From Comamonas piscis (GTDB lineage Bacteria; Pseudomonadota; Gammaproteobacteria; Burkholderiales; Burkholderiaceae_C): a stretch of DNA of 64,000 nt. Shown piece by piece: positions 34,539-42,939 of the stretch. A model generated the notes under the pieces. It did no database searches. It was not told where the DNA came from and saw nothing but the letters and a program-made list of their open reading frames with translations. The DNA lies in contig NZ_CP058554.1 in NCBI RefSeq assembly GCF_014109725.1, positions 4,216,001 through 4,280,000 of the forward strand. Direction: 5' to 3'. How positions within the stretch are numbered: the first letter of the stretch is position 1; each line of letters begins with the position of its first letter. The position numbers and the translations under genes were made by a program.

Positions 34539-34571
34539 TATGATCCGGCAAAATTTGTATGATAACCATAC
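34539..34571 (+). promoter_or_regulatory. -10 element and palindromic operator of the L-threonate operon
   Basis: TATGAT (34539-34544) is a good -10 box. Thirteen bases downstream, GTATGATAACCATAC (34557-34571) is a palindrome with 5-bp perfect arms, placed over the expected start of transcription. A repressor such as the FadR-type (19200) or RpiR-type (39966) regulator could bind it. A hairpin (CTCGGG...CCCGGGAG) then lies in the leader before the permease ATG. Confidence 0.5.
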
Positions 34572-34635
34572 CAGTCCCCTCGGGTGCAATGCCCGGGAGG
34601 TTCCTCTAATAAGTCAACGAGACAAGTCCTGACAC

Positions 34636-36000
34636 ATGACGACCTTTGCCCTTTTGAGCATTGCCGGCGCCAGCATTGCTGCACTGTTGCTGCTGATCAT
34701 CCGATTTGAAATCCATGCCTTTGTGGCGCTGATGCTGGTAAGCCTGTTGGTGGCACTGGCAACGGGCATTCCGCTCGCAGAGATCATCCCCACCTTGATA
34801 TCCGGCATGGGTGGCACCTTGGGATCGGTGGCGATCCTGGTGGCGCTCGGGGCGATGCTGGGCCGCATGATTGAGGTATCGGGCGGCGCCAATACCCTGG
34901 CGCAGCGATTTAGCCAGCTGCTGGGCCCCAAGCGGGTGCCGGCGGCGCTGACGGCGGCGGCGCTGGTGCTGTCGATCCCCGTGTTCTTTGATGTGGGCTT
35001 CATCATCCTGATCCCCATCATTTATGGCTTTTGCAAAGCCGCTGGCGTCAGCCCCATCAAATACGGGCTGCCGGTGGCCGGCATCATGCTGGCCACCCAT
35101 GTGGTCGTTCCACCGCACCCGGGCATTGTGGGTGGCGCAGCGGTGCTGTCGGCCGATGTGGGCTGGATCACGCTGATTGGGCTGGGCATCTGCATTCCGC
35201 TGGCCTTTGTGGCGCAGTGGGTGGGCGGGTACTTGAACCGCCGCCACTATGCGATGCAGCCGGAGGCCGAAGCGCAGTTCCGCAACTTTGGCAGTGGCGA
35301 TGCCGCCGATGCGCCTGCCGCCAAGCTGCCGGGCGTGGGTGCCGTGCTGACCCTGATCCTGGCCCCGCTCGCCCTCATCATGCTGGGCACGACGGCGGCG
35401 ACCATGCTGCCCAAGGGCGATGCGCTGCGTGATTTTCTGGCGTTTACCGGCGCACCGGTGTTTGCGCTGATGGTGGCGATTGGCCTGGCCTTTGTGCTGC
35501 TGGTCCGCCCCTTGGGTTGGACGCGAAAGCGCACCAATGAGGTGATGGAATCGGCCTTGCCTGCAGCGGCCACAGTGATTTTGGTGACGGGCGCCGGCGG
35601 CGTGTTTGCCAAGGTGCTGACCGTCAGCGGCATTGGCACCGCGCTGTCGCAAGCGCTGTCGGGCACGGGCCTGCCTTTGATCTTGCTGGGCTTTGTTATC
35701 TCTTTGGCCTTGCGCGCGGCGCAGGGCTCGGCGACGGTGGCCATTCTCACCACCTGCGGCCTGCTGGCTGAAAGCATCCAGAGCGGTGGCTACAGCGCGG
35801 TGCAGGTCGCCGTGCTGACGGTGGCCATCGGCTTTGGCGGCCTGGGGCTGTCGCATGTCAATGATTCGGGCTTTTGGATTGTGACCCGCTACCTGGGCCT
35901 GAGCGTGGCCGATGGCCTGCGCAGCTGGACGGTGCTGACCACCGTGCTGGGCGTCGTCGGCTTTGCGCTGACCTGCCTGGTCTGGGCGCTGGTGGCCTGA
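34636..36000 (+). CDS. GntP-family permease (putative L-threonate/sugar-acid:H+ symporter)
   Basis: The 454-residue protein has about twelve hydrophobic helices and GntP-family blocks such as GPKRVPAALTAAALVLSIPVFFDVGFIIL, VVPPHPGIVGGA and GLGLSHVNDSGFW. These carriers bring gluconate-type sugar acids across the inner membrane with protons. Being first in an operon with ltnD-otnK-otnC-otnI, it most likely imports L-threonate or another tetronate (inference from context). Length is standard. The palindrome at 34557-34571 is likely its operator. Confidence 0.9.
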   Translation: MTTFALLSIAGASIAALLLLIIRFEIHAFVALMLVSLLVALATGIPLAEIIPTLISGMGGTLGSVAILVALGAMLGRMIEVSGGANTLAQRFSQLLGPKRVPAALTAAALVLSIPVFFDVGFIILIPIIYGFCKAAGVSPIKYGLPVAGIMLATHVVVPPHPGIVGGAAVLSADVGWITLIGLGICIPLAFVAQWVGGYLNRRHYAMQPEAEAQFRNFGSGDAADAPAAKLPGVGAVLTLILAPLALIMLGTTAATMLPKGDALRDFLAFTGAPVFALMVAIGLAFVLLVRPLGWTRKRTNEVMESALPAAATVILVTGAGGVFAKVLTVSGIGTALSQALSGTGLPLILLGFVISLALRAAQGSATVAILTTCGLLAESIQSGGYSAVQVAVLTVAIGFGGLGLSHVNDSGFWIVTRYLGLSVADGLRSWTVLTTVLGVVGFALTCLVWALVA

Positions 36001-36085
36001 TCCGCAGTTTGATTTGTCGCCTGCATTCTTGTGCCCCGGCCCCGCGCCGGGCATTCTCTATCTCTGATTCACGGGAGCATCTCCA

Positions 36086-37009
36086 ATGACTACACAAGCA
36101 CAGCACGCCAAGGTGGGCGTCATCGGCCTGGGCGCCATGGGCCTGGGCATTGCCCAAACCTTGCGCAACCGGGGCTACCAGGTCCATGTCTGCGATGTGC
36201 GCCCCGGCGCAGCGGCAGACTTTGCCAGCGCCGGTGGTGTGGCCTGCGCCAACCCGGCGGAGCTGGCAGCCCAGGTGGATGTGGTGGTGTCCGTCGTGGT
36301 TAACGCCGCGCAGACCGAGGCGGTGCTGTTTGGCGAGCACGGCGCCGCTGCAGCTATGCGCGCTGGCAGCACCTTTGTGATGTGCTCCACGGTGGACCCG
36401 AACTGGTCCATCGCGCTGGAGGCACGCCTGGCCCAGAGCGGTGTGCTGTATGTCGATGGCCCCATCTCGGGCGGCGCAGCCAAGGCGGCGGCCGGCCAGA
36501 TGACGATGATGTCTTCGGCCACCCCGGCAGCGTATGCGGCAGCGGGCGATGTGCTCGATGCAATGGCCGGCAAGGTCTACCGCCTGGGCGACAAGGCCGG
36601 CGCGGGCAGCAAGGTCAAGATCATCAACCAGCTGCTGGCGGGTGTACACATTGCCGCAGCAGCCGAGGCCATGGCCTTGGGCCTGCGCGAAGGGGTGGAT
36701 GCCGCTGCCATCTACGAGGTCATCACCCACAGCGCCGGCAACAGCTGGATGTTTGAAAACCGCATGGCCCATGTGCTGGCGGGCGATTACACGCCGCTGT
36801 CGGCCGTCGATATTTTTGTAAAGGACCTGGGCCTGGTGCTGGATACGGCACGCGCCAGCAAGTTTCCGCTGCCGCTGGCTGCTACCGCGCACCAGATGTT
36901 TATGCAGGCCTCCACCGCAGGCTACGCCAAGGAAGACGACAGCGCGGTGATCAAGATCTTCCCCGGCATCACCCTGCCCCAAGCTGCCAATGACGGAGGC
37001 CAGCGATGA
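36086..37009 (+). CDS. ltnD: L-threonate dehydrogenase
   Basis: The 307-residue protein is a 3-hydroxyisobutyrate-dehydrogenase-family enzyme. It has the NAD-binding VIGLGAMGLGIAQTLRNRGY, the substrate-binding GPISGGAAKAAAGQMT, and the catalytic Lys region GAGSKVKIINQLLAG. It oxidises L-threonate to 2-oxo-tetronate. GGGAG precedes the ATG and the stop overlaps the kinase ATG by 4 bases. The neighbours OtnK, OtnC and OtnI make the assignment firm. Confidence 0.92.
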   Translation: MTTQAQHAKVGVIGLGAMGLGIAQTLRNRGYQVHVCDVRPGAAADFASAGGVACANPAELAAQVDVVVSVVVNAAQTEAVLFGEHGAAAAMRAGSTFVMCSTVDPNWSIALEARLAQSGVLYVDGPISGGAAKAAAGQMTMMSSATPAAYAAAGDVLDAMAGKVYRLGDKAGAGSKVKIINQLLAGVHIAAAAEAMALGLREGVDAAAIYEVITHSAGNSWMFENRMAHVLAGDYTPLSAVDIFVKDLGLVLDTARASKFPLPLAATAHQMFMQASTAGYAKEDDSAVIKIFPGITLPQAANDGGQR

Positions 37010-38283
37010 GCGGCGCCACCTTGAAGCTGGGCTGCATTGCCGACGACTTTACCGGCGCCACCGACCTGGCCAACAACCTGGTGCGCGCCGGCATGCGCGT
37101 GGTGCAGACCATTGGCGTGCCCAGCGGCCCGTTGGGTACCGAGGTGGATGCGGTGGTGGTAGCGCTCAAGTCGCGCACCATCCCCGCTGACCAGGCCGTC
37201 GCCCAGTCGCTGGAGGCCCTGCGCTGGCTGCAAAGCCAGGGCGCGCAGCAAATCTATTTCAAATACTGCTCCACCTTTGACAGCACACCCGCCGGCAATA
37301 TCGGCCCGGTGACGGACGCCTTGATGGATGCGCTGGGCAGCGACTTCAGCATCGCCACCCCCGCCTTTCCGGACAACAAGCGCACCGTCTTCAAAGGCTA
37401 TCTGTTTGCCGGCGATGTGCTGCTGAACGAGAGCGGCATGCAGAACCACCCGCTCACCCCCATGACCGACCCCAATCTGGTGCGCGTGCTGCAATCGCAA
37501 ACCCGGCGCAAGGTGGGCTTGATTGACCACAGCGTGGTTGCCCAGGGCGCAGACGCCATCCGCAACCGCATTGCGGCGCTGAAGGCCGATGGCGTCGGCA
37601 TTGCGATTGTCGATGCGGTATCGAACGACGACCTGCTGCGCATGGGCCCGGCTTTGGCTGACTTGCCGTTGGTGACGGCCGGCTCCGGCGTCGCCATTGC
37701 GCTGCCCGCCAACTTTGGCCTGCAGCCCGGCAACCAGGCTGCCGCCTTGCCAGCAGCCAGTGGCCTGCAAGCGGTGGTGTCGGGCAGTTGCTCGGTGGCG
37801 ACCAATGCCCAGGTGGCACATTTCATCGCCAGCGGCCACCCGGCCTTGGCGCTGCAGCCACTGCGCATGGCCGCTGGTGACGATGTCGTGCGCGAGGCGC
37901 TGGACTGGGCCCGGCCGTATCTGGCCAGCAGGCCGGTGCTCGTCTACTCCACCGCCGAGCCGGACGATGTGCGCAGCATCCAGGCCCAGCTGGGCGTGGA
38001 GCAGGCCGGTGCGCTGGTCGAGCAAACCCTGGCCGCCATTGCGCGTGGCTTGGTAGATCTGGGCGTGCGGCAGCTGCTGGTGGCCGGTGGCGAAACCTCG
38101 GGCGCCTGCGTGCAGGCCCTGGGCATTGCGCAGATGCGCATTGGCGGCCAGATTGATCCAGGGGTGCCTTGGTGCCATGCGGCCAGCCCGGCGGCACCCG
38201 AGGGCTTGCACATCGCGCTCAAATCGGGCAACTTTGGCAGCACCGACTTTTTCAGCAAAGCTTTCACCTCCTTGCAAGGCTGA
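37006..38283 (+). CDS. otnK: 3-oxo-tetronate kinase (four-carbon acid sugar kinase)
   Basis: The 425-residue DUF1537-family kinase has the N-terminal GCIADDFTGATDLANNLV block that marks four-carbon acid sugar kinases, the KYCSTFDSTPAGNIGPV segment that contacts substrate, and the C-terminal nucleotide-binding LLVAGGETSGACVQALG. It phosphorylates 3-oxo-tetronate with ATP. Its start is ATGA-coupled to ltnD and the next gene follows after 5 bases. Confidence 0.93.
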   Translation: MSGATLKLGCIADDFTGATDLANNLVRAGMRVVQTIGVPSGPLGTEVDAVVVALKSRTIPADQAVAQSLEALRWLQSQGAQQIYFKYCSTFDSTPAGNIGPVTDALMDALGSDFSIATPAFPDNKRTVFKGYLFAGDVLLNESGMQNHPLTPMTDPNLVRVLQSQTRRKVGLIDHSVVAQGADAIRNRIAALKADGVGIAIVDAVSNDDLLRMGPALADLPLVTAGSGVAIALPANFGLQPGNQAAALPAASGLQAVVSGSCSVATNAQVAHFIASGHPALALQPLRMAAGDDVVREALDWARPYLASRPVLVYSTAEPDDVRSIQAQLGVEQAGALVEQTLAAIARGLVDLGVRQLLVAGGETSGACVQALGIAQMRIGGQIDPGVPWCHAASPAAPEGLHIALKSGNFGSTDFFSKAFTSLQG

Positions 38284-38288
38284 ACACC

Positions 38289-38984
38289 ATGGTCTTTATG
38301 GACGAAACCAGCGCCCGCGCCGAGATCTGCCGGGTAGGCGCATCGCTGTTCCAGCGCGGCTATGTGCATGCCAGCGCCGGCAATATCAGCGTGCGCCTGG
38401 CGGATGGATTTTTGATCACCCCGACCGATGCCAGCCTGGGCCAATTGCAGCCCGATCGCCTGGCCAAGCTCGATCTGCAAGGCCAACAGCTGAGTGGTGA
38501 CCGCGCCAGCAAGACCATCGTGCTGCACCAGCGCATTTACAAGGCCAGCGCCAACACGCCAACGCCCGCTGGCTGCGTGATCCACACCCACAGCCGCCAG
38601 CTGGTGGCCTGCTCGCTGCAAGCCACTGCCGTGCCGGGTGTGGCGCCTGCTGCCGAGCTGCTGCCCGCGCTGACGCCTTACTTTGTGATGAAGGTGGGCC
38701 ATGTGCCGCATATCCCCTACCACCGCCCCGGCTCGCCCGATGCGGCGCAGGCCGTGGCCGAGGCGATTGCGCAGTACGCAGCCGCCGGCAAGCCGATCCG
38801 CGCTGTGATGCTGGCACGCCTGGGCCCCAATGTCTGGCACGAGAGCCCGGCTGCCGCGATGGCCGCGCTGGAAGAGCTGGAAGAAACCGCCCTGCTCTGG
38901 AACCAGTGCCGCCAGCAGCCACCCGCGCCGCTGAGCGACGCCCAGATTGACGAGCTACGCCAGAGCTTTGGCGCCCACTGGTAA
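38289..38984 (+). CDS. otnC: 3-oxo-tetronate 4-phosphate decarboxylase (class II aldolase fold)
   Basis: The 231-residue class II aldolase/adducin-family protein has RGYVHASAGNISVRLADGFLITPT at the N-terminus and the metal-binding HTHSRQ (about residues 99-104); a further metal ligand is expected among the C-terminal His residues. In this operon context it decarboxylates 3-oxo-tetronate 4-phosphate to dihydroxyacetone phosphate. The start at 38289 (MVFMDETSARAE) follows the kinase stop by 5 bases; upstream in-frame codons lie inside the kinase gene. Confidence 0.9.
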   Translation: MVFMDETSARAEICRVGASLFQRGYVHASAGNISVRLADGFLITPTDASLGQLQPDRLAKLDLQGQQLSGDRASKTIVLHQRIYKASANTPTPAGCVIHTHSRQLVACSLQATAVPGVAPAAELLPALTPYFVMKVGHVPHIPYHRPGSPDAAQAVAEAIAQYAAAGKPIRAVMLARLGPNVWHESPAAAMAALEELEETALLWNQCRQQPPAPLSDAQIDELRQSFGAHW

Positions 38985-39050
38985 AACCTCATCTTGCCTG
39001 GCACGCACAGACCCTCTGCCTGCCGGCCGCCCCTTTTTGGAATACACCCC

Positions 39051-39869
39051 ATGCCCCGTTTTGCTGCCAACCTGTCCATGCTCTACAACGACCTGGACTT
39101 TCTGGACCGCTTTGCCGCCGCTGCGCGCGATGGTTTCACTGCCGTAGAGTACCTCTTCCCCTACGCCTATGCGCCCGAGCAACTGGCCGCCTTGCTACAG
39201 CAGCAGGGCTTGCAGCAGGTGCTGTTCAATGCGCCGCCGGGCGATTGGGACCGGGGCGAGCGCGGCATGGCCTGCATCCCTGGGCGCGAGGCTGAGTTCC
39301 GCGACGGCATTGCGCAGGCGCTGCGCTACGCCCAGGCGCTGCAGTGCCCGCGTCTGCATGTGATGGCGGGGATGGTGCCTGCGGGCGTGGATGGCGCTGA
39401 TGCCGCGATCTTGCGCTCCACCTACATCGCCAATATCCGCCATGCGGCCGAGCAAGCGGCGGCGCAGGGTGTGCGCATTCTGCTGGAGCCCATCAATGGC
39501 CGCGATATGCCCGGCTTCTTCCTGAGCCGCCAGGACCAGGCCCATGCCTTGGTCGCAGAGATTGGCGCGGCCAATGTGCAGGTGCAGATGGACCTGTACC
39601 ACTGCCAGATCGTCGAGGGCGACCTGGCGATGAAGATCCGCCAATACCTGCCCACTGGCCAGGTTGGTCATATCCAGATTGCCGGCGTGCCTGAGCGCCA
39701 TGAGCCCGATGTGGGCGAGGTGAACTATTCCTATCTGTTTGCGCTGCTCGACAGCCTGGGCTATGACGGCTGGATTGGCTGCGAGTACAAGCCCGCACGC
39801 GGCGCAGCGCCCCATGCCACCAGCGATGGCCTGGGCTGGCTCAAGCCTTATCTGACCAACGCTCAGTAA
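39051..39869 (+). CDS. otnI: 2-oxo-tetronate isomerase (hydroxypyruvate isomerase family)
   Basis: The 272-residue TIM-barrel protein of the xylose-isomerase-like family begins MPRFAANLSMLYNDLDFLDR. It has ILLEPINGRDMPGFFLS with metal/catalytic Glu, the QMDLYHCQIVEGD block and a C-terminal GWIGCEYKPARG with the second catalytic Glu. It converts 2-oxo-tetronate to 3-oxo-tetronate between LtnD and OtnK. It is the fourth catabolic gene after otnC. Confidence 0.92.
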   Translation: MPRFAANLSMLYNDLDFLDRFAAAARDGFTAVEYLFPYAYAPEQLAALLQQQGLQQVLFNAPPGDWDRGERGMACIPGREAEFRDGIAQALRYAQALQCPRLHVMAGMVPAGVDGADAAILRSTYIANIRHAAEQAAAQGVRILLEPINGRDMPGFFLSRQDQAHALVAEIGAANVQVQMDLYHCQIVEGDLAMKIRQYLPTGQVGHIQIAGVPERHEPDVGEVNYSYLFALLDSLGYDGWIGCEYKPARGAAPHATSDGLGWLKPYLTNAQ

Positions 39870-39965
39870 GCGGTTCCACGCATAGCTGCGGTGGATGGGT
39901 GGATAGGCTGCCCTAGAATCCCCTCATCCCCCTTTAGCCGCAGGCCTCGTGCCCGCCGCCATGCG

Positions 39966-40811
39966 ATGCGACCACAAGCGACCGAATCCTTTTTGCAGCG
40001 GGTGCGCCAGCACCTGCAGGCACTGCCGGCCACCGAGCGGCAATTGGCCGACTTTGTGCTGGAGTTCCCCGGCGAGCTGGCCAGCTACGCTGGCAATGAG
40101 CTGGCCCAGCTGGCAAAGGTGTCGCCCTCGACGGTGAGCCGCTTTATCCGCCGCCTGGGCTACGAGAACTACGAAGAAGCGCGCCGCCAGGTGCGCGAGG
40201 ACAAGCAAAGCGGCTCGCCGCTGTTCCAGTCGGCGGCCGAGGCTTTTCAGCGCGGTCAGATGCTGGCAACCCACCGCGAGCGTTCCATTGCCAATCTAAC
40301 GAACACCCTGGACCAGCTGAGCGAGCCGCAGCTCAGCGAGATCGTGCAGGCCATCATCGCCGCCCGCCAGGTGCTGATCTTTGGCAGCCGCAGCAGCCAT
40401 GCCTTTGCGCAGTACCTGCGCTGGCAGATCATCCAGGTGGTGCCCCAGGTGATCAGCCTCCCCGGCCCGGGCGAGACCCTGGCCGAATACACCGCCCAGC
40501 TCGGCAAAAACGACTGCATCATCCTCTTTGGCATGCGCCGCCAAACCCGCCAGATGGCCGCACTGCTGGCCAGCGCCAGCCAGGCCGGCGCCTCGATACT
40601 GCTTATCAGCGACCAGGCCTCTCCCCACTATGCCGCCGCCACCTGGTCCATCCAGTGCGACTGCCATGGGCCAGGCCTGTTGGACAACCATGTGGCCGTG
40701 ATGGCGGTCTGCGACCTGCTGGCTACGATGGTGCTGGAGGCAGCTGGTGCGCCGGGCCGCAAGCGCCTGGCGGCGATTGAGCAGCAGCATGAGCAGCACC
40801 AGGAGTTTTGA
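39966..40811 (+). CDS. RpiR-family regulator with SIS domain
   Basis: The 281-residue protein has an N-terminal HTH (ELAQLAKVSPSTVSRFIRRLGYENYEEARRQVRE) and a C-terminal SIS sugar-phosphate domain (QVLIFGSRSSHAFAQYLRWQ; ILFGMRRQTRQMAALLASA). It likely senses a phosphorylated intermediate of the threonate pathway and controls the operon it follows (inference from position). The ATG at 39966 is used because upstream in-frame codons give no homologous sequence. Confidence 0.9.
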   Translation: MRPQATESFLQRVRQHLQALPATERQLADFVLEFPGELASYAGNELAQLAKVSPSTVSRFIRRLGYENYEEARRQVREDKQSGSPLFQSAAEAFQRGQMLATHRERSIANLTNTLDQLSEPQLSEIVQAIIAARQVLIFGSRSSHAFAQYLRWQIIQVVPQVISLPGPGETLAEYTAQLGKNDCIILFGMRRQTRQMAALLASASQAGASILLISDQASPHYAAATWSIQCDCHGPGLLDNHVAVMAVCDLLATMVLEAAGAPGRKRLAAIEQQHEQHQEF

Positions 40812-40876
40812 TGTTGGCTGGGCTGCAGCGGCCGCTGGCCGGCGTGGATGTAGAGACCCTCTGAAAAAATCGTTCC

Positions 40877-40944
40877 CGTGGTCTGAACGCGGTCTCGGGC
40901 GATCCGCGTCCATCCCGCTTGGCGAGGGTTTTGCAGAGCATCCC
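40877..40944 (+). repeat. Dispersed intergenic repeat, short form
   Basis: From CGTGGTCTGAACGCGG to TTGCAGAGCATC this stretch closely matches, in inverted orientation, the element at 61021-61154. It lacks 69 bases that in the other copy lie between two 8-bp direct repeats (GCGGATCG; here CGATCCGC occurs once at 40900-40907). It is in the intergenic space after the RpiR gene. Confidence 0.65.
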
Positions 40945-40950
40945 TAGCAG

Positions 40951-41001
40951 TGCCCGATCTGCATTCGACATTGAGATGACGGCATTCGGCCACGAGCTGA
41001 A
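40951..41001 (+). repeat. Degenerate repeat related to 45187-45239
   Basis: The block CCGATCTGCATTCGACATTG and the following CACGAGCTGAA resemble CCGATGTGCATTCGACTTTG and CAGAAGCTGAA at 45187-45239, with mismatches and small gaps. It abuts the short-form repeat at 40877-40944. It looks like an old, decayed copy of a dispersed element. Confidence 0.45.
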
Positions 41002-41053
41002 TTTTCAGCAACGACCATTTAGCTTGTGACCCATCGAGACCAAGAGTGGCAAA

Positions 41054-42715
41054 TTAATCGAGTGACCCAAGCCCCACGGAGTTGCCAAAACGATCACGCA
41101 CGCGCAGGAATGGCTGGCCACGCCCCATGTCCGGCATGTACATGAACTGGTGCCAGTTCCACATGACGCCATTGGGTTCGCCGCAGCTCATGTTCGGATA
41201 TTCGGATTGCCTGTTAGGCACGCAGTAGATTTTTCCATCGGCAGTGGCAATGCCGTCTCCTTGGACGTTGTCAAAGCGCGCGATGCTATGGGTGCGGGCA
41301 ACATACCAATCGCCCCGCATGCGCTCCGCAAAATTTTCAGGCGCATCAATTTGCAAGCGGCGGATCTTGACAGGGGCCTCGCCAGGCAGCTGCAACTGAC
41401 CTTGCGTCCACCAGAGATGGAGGTTCGTTTCTCTATTTGTGTGTGGAGCGCTGAATTCCAAAACCGCGACTCCCGCATCTCCCTCCAACTGGGCAGACTG
41501 TGCAGCGCCACCCAGGCTGCGGCCTCCACGATACTGGCGCAGAGGAATGGTCGCCACGGTCGAGCGGCTGCCCATGCCTTTACTCTGGTAGCTAGCACTC
41601 CCCATATGGAAAGTGGGTTGGCCATCCGCTCGGTAGTTGAACAGTTGCAGGATGACGGTATTTCCCTGAATATCAAGCGCAATGCCACGACCAGGTTTAC
41701 CGGTAAGCTCGTCTTCCACAATCCAGGTGCCATTCATCGGCATCAATGTGTTGGATGTGACTGATGCACTGCATGCGCCAGTAATGCATGCGCCGCCCGA
41801 GCCAAAAGATACGGTCGAGTAGTTTTGCTGTTGCTGCGGGTGAAAGGTGGTAATTCCTTCCCGATAAGTGGGTTCAACCAAGATGGCTCCCTCATCAAAA
41901 CCCATCACGGTCACTGCTTGTGGATTTTCCCCAGTAGTGCGCAGCACTCCATGAATATCGGAGCCCGCAAATTGCAACTCCAGACTCTCCACTGAAGGAG
42001 CTTCGGATTGAAGTTTATCCTGAGCGTCACCCGTGTTCGGTGTGCAATGAAGGCGAACCTTGCCAGCAACAACATTGCATAGAAATTGGCGAATGGGGAG
42101 GAGCATGCCAGTGGTCGGCATGGGAACATACCAATCGAGATAGGTGGTACCAAGCTCACTTCGCCACAGCTTCGCAGGAGCGGTCCAGCTTGGATCACCT
42201 TGTGAATCCAAGGTAAACAAGCGCAATGTGCGGGTACCCACCTGCACGCGCGGATTGGTCACGCTGGGCTCGTTGTCTGCTACCAGAAAGCGTTCTATTG
42301 CTAACGCCTGCTCGCCCGGAAACTGGATCGTTCCTGCCACGCCGTTGCTGAACTGCACTGCTACCTGGCCTACGGATTTGTCCTCCACCGCATCTTGCAT
42401 GGCACCACCGAGGCTGCGACCATTTTTATAGCGCATCAATGGTGCCGTCACACGGTTGCCATCCATCTGGCCCGTGGCGGTATAAAAGGTCGCATCACCA
42501 TTTTTTTCATAGCCAAACACCTGCATAAAGAAAGTGTTGGCCTGTATATCAATCGCCAAACCCCGGCCCGGTTTGCCATCCAATTCGCTACTGACCACCC
42601 AAGTTCCGGCTTGCGGTGTGAAATCGCGTGCAGCCCAACCCACCGTACAGGAAAGAGCCATTACCGAAGCTGTAATGGCCGAGCGCAGAATTTGAATGCA
42701 AAGGGTGTTTTTCAC
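41054..42715 (-). CDS. Secreted protein with duplicated beta-rich domain, unknown function
   Basis: The 553-residue protein has a signal peptide (MKNTLCIQILRS... CTVGWA). It contains two homologous domains of about 80 residues: GTWVVSSELDGKPGRGLAID through NGRSLGGAMQDA near residues 37-110, and GTWIVEDELTGKPGRGIALD through GGRSLGGAAQSA near 325-410. Each has an F/L-Q-V/L-F-x-Y strand. A third region carries Cys pairs (CITGAC; CVPNRQSEYPNMSC). I recognise no named family; such proteins are probably periplasmic or exported beta-rich proteins. It is monocistronic between the RpiR regulator and the tartrate gene. Confidence 0.8.
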   Translation of the reverse strand: MKNTLCIQILRSAITASVMALSCTVGWAARDFTPQAGTWVVSSELDGKPGRGLAIDIQANTFFMQVFGYEKNGDATFYTATGQMDGNRVTAPLMRYKNGRSLGGAMQDAVEDKSVGQVAVQFSNGVAGTIQFPGEQALAIERFLVADNEPSVTNPRVQVGTRTLRLFTLDSQGDPSWTAPAKLWRSELGTTYLDWYVPMPTTGMLLPIRQFLCNVVAGKVRLHCTPNTGDAQDKLQSEAPSVESLELQFAGSDIHGVLRTTGENPQAVTVMGFDEGAILVEPTYREGITTFHPQQQQNYSTVSFGSGGACITGACSASVTSNTLMPMNGTWIVEDELTGKPGRGIALDIQGNTVILQLFNYRADGQPTFHMGSASYQSKGMGSRSTVATIPLRQYRGGRSLGGAAQSAQLEGDAGVAVLEFSAPHTNRETNLHLWWTQGQLQLPGEAPVKIRRLQIDAPENFAERMRGDWYVARTHSIARFDNVQGDGIATADGKIYCVPNRQSEYPNMSCGEPNGVMWNWHQFMYMPDMGRGQPFLRVRDRFGNSVGLGSLD

Positions 42716-42939
42716 TTGATCTCCATATATTTGGGATCAGTATAGAAGATTGCATTCATTAGATGGATATTCGCCCCGGGGTCAACAGCGATGGTCCGTT
42801 AACAGCGATTGAAGAACTGCTGCAGTCCCCAGCCTGACTGATAACGACCATCGGTTCTTCGCCTTAAACCTGTTACTGGCTAGACGCTTTCGCCCATTTG
42901 CAGATGACCGACATAGGGCGATGGACGATGGTCAGTGGA

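Noticed and set aside
34606..36054. 482-codon minus-strand frame antisense to the GntP permease
   Set aside because: His/Gln/Arg-rich translation typical of antisense frames of membrane-protein genes; the plus-strand gene is certain.
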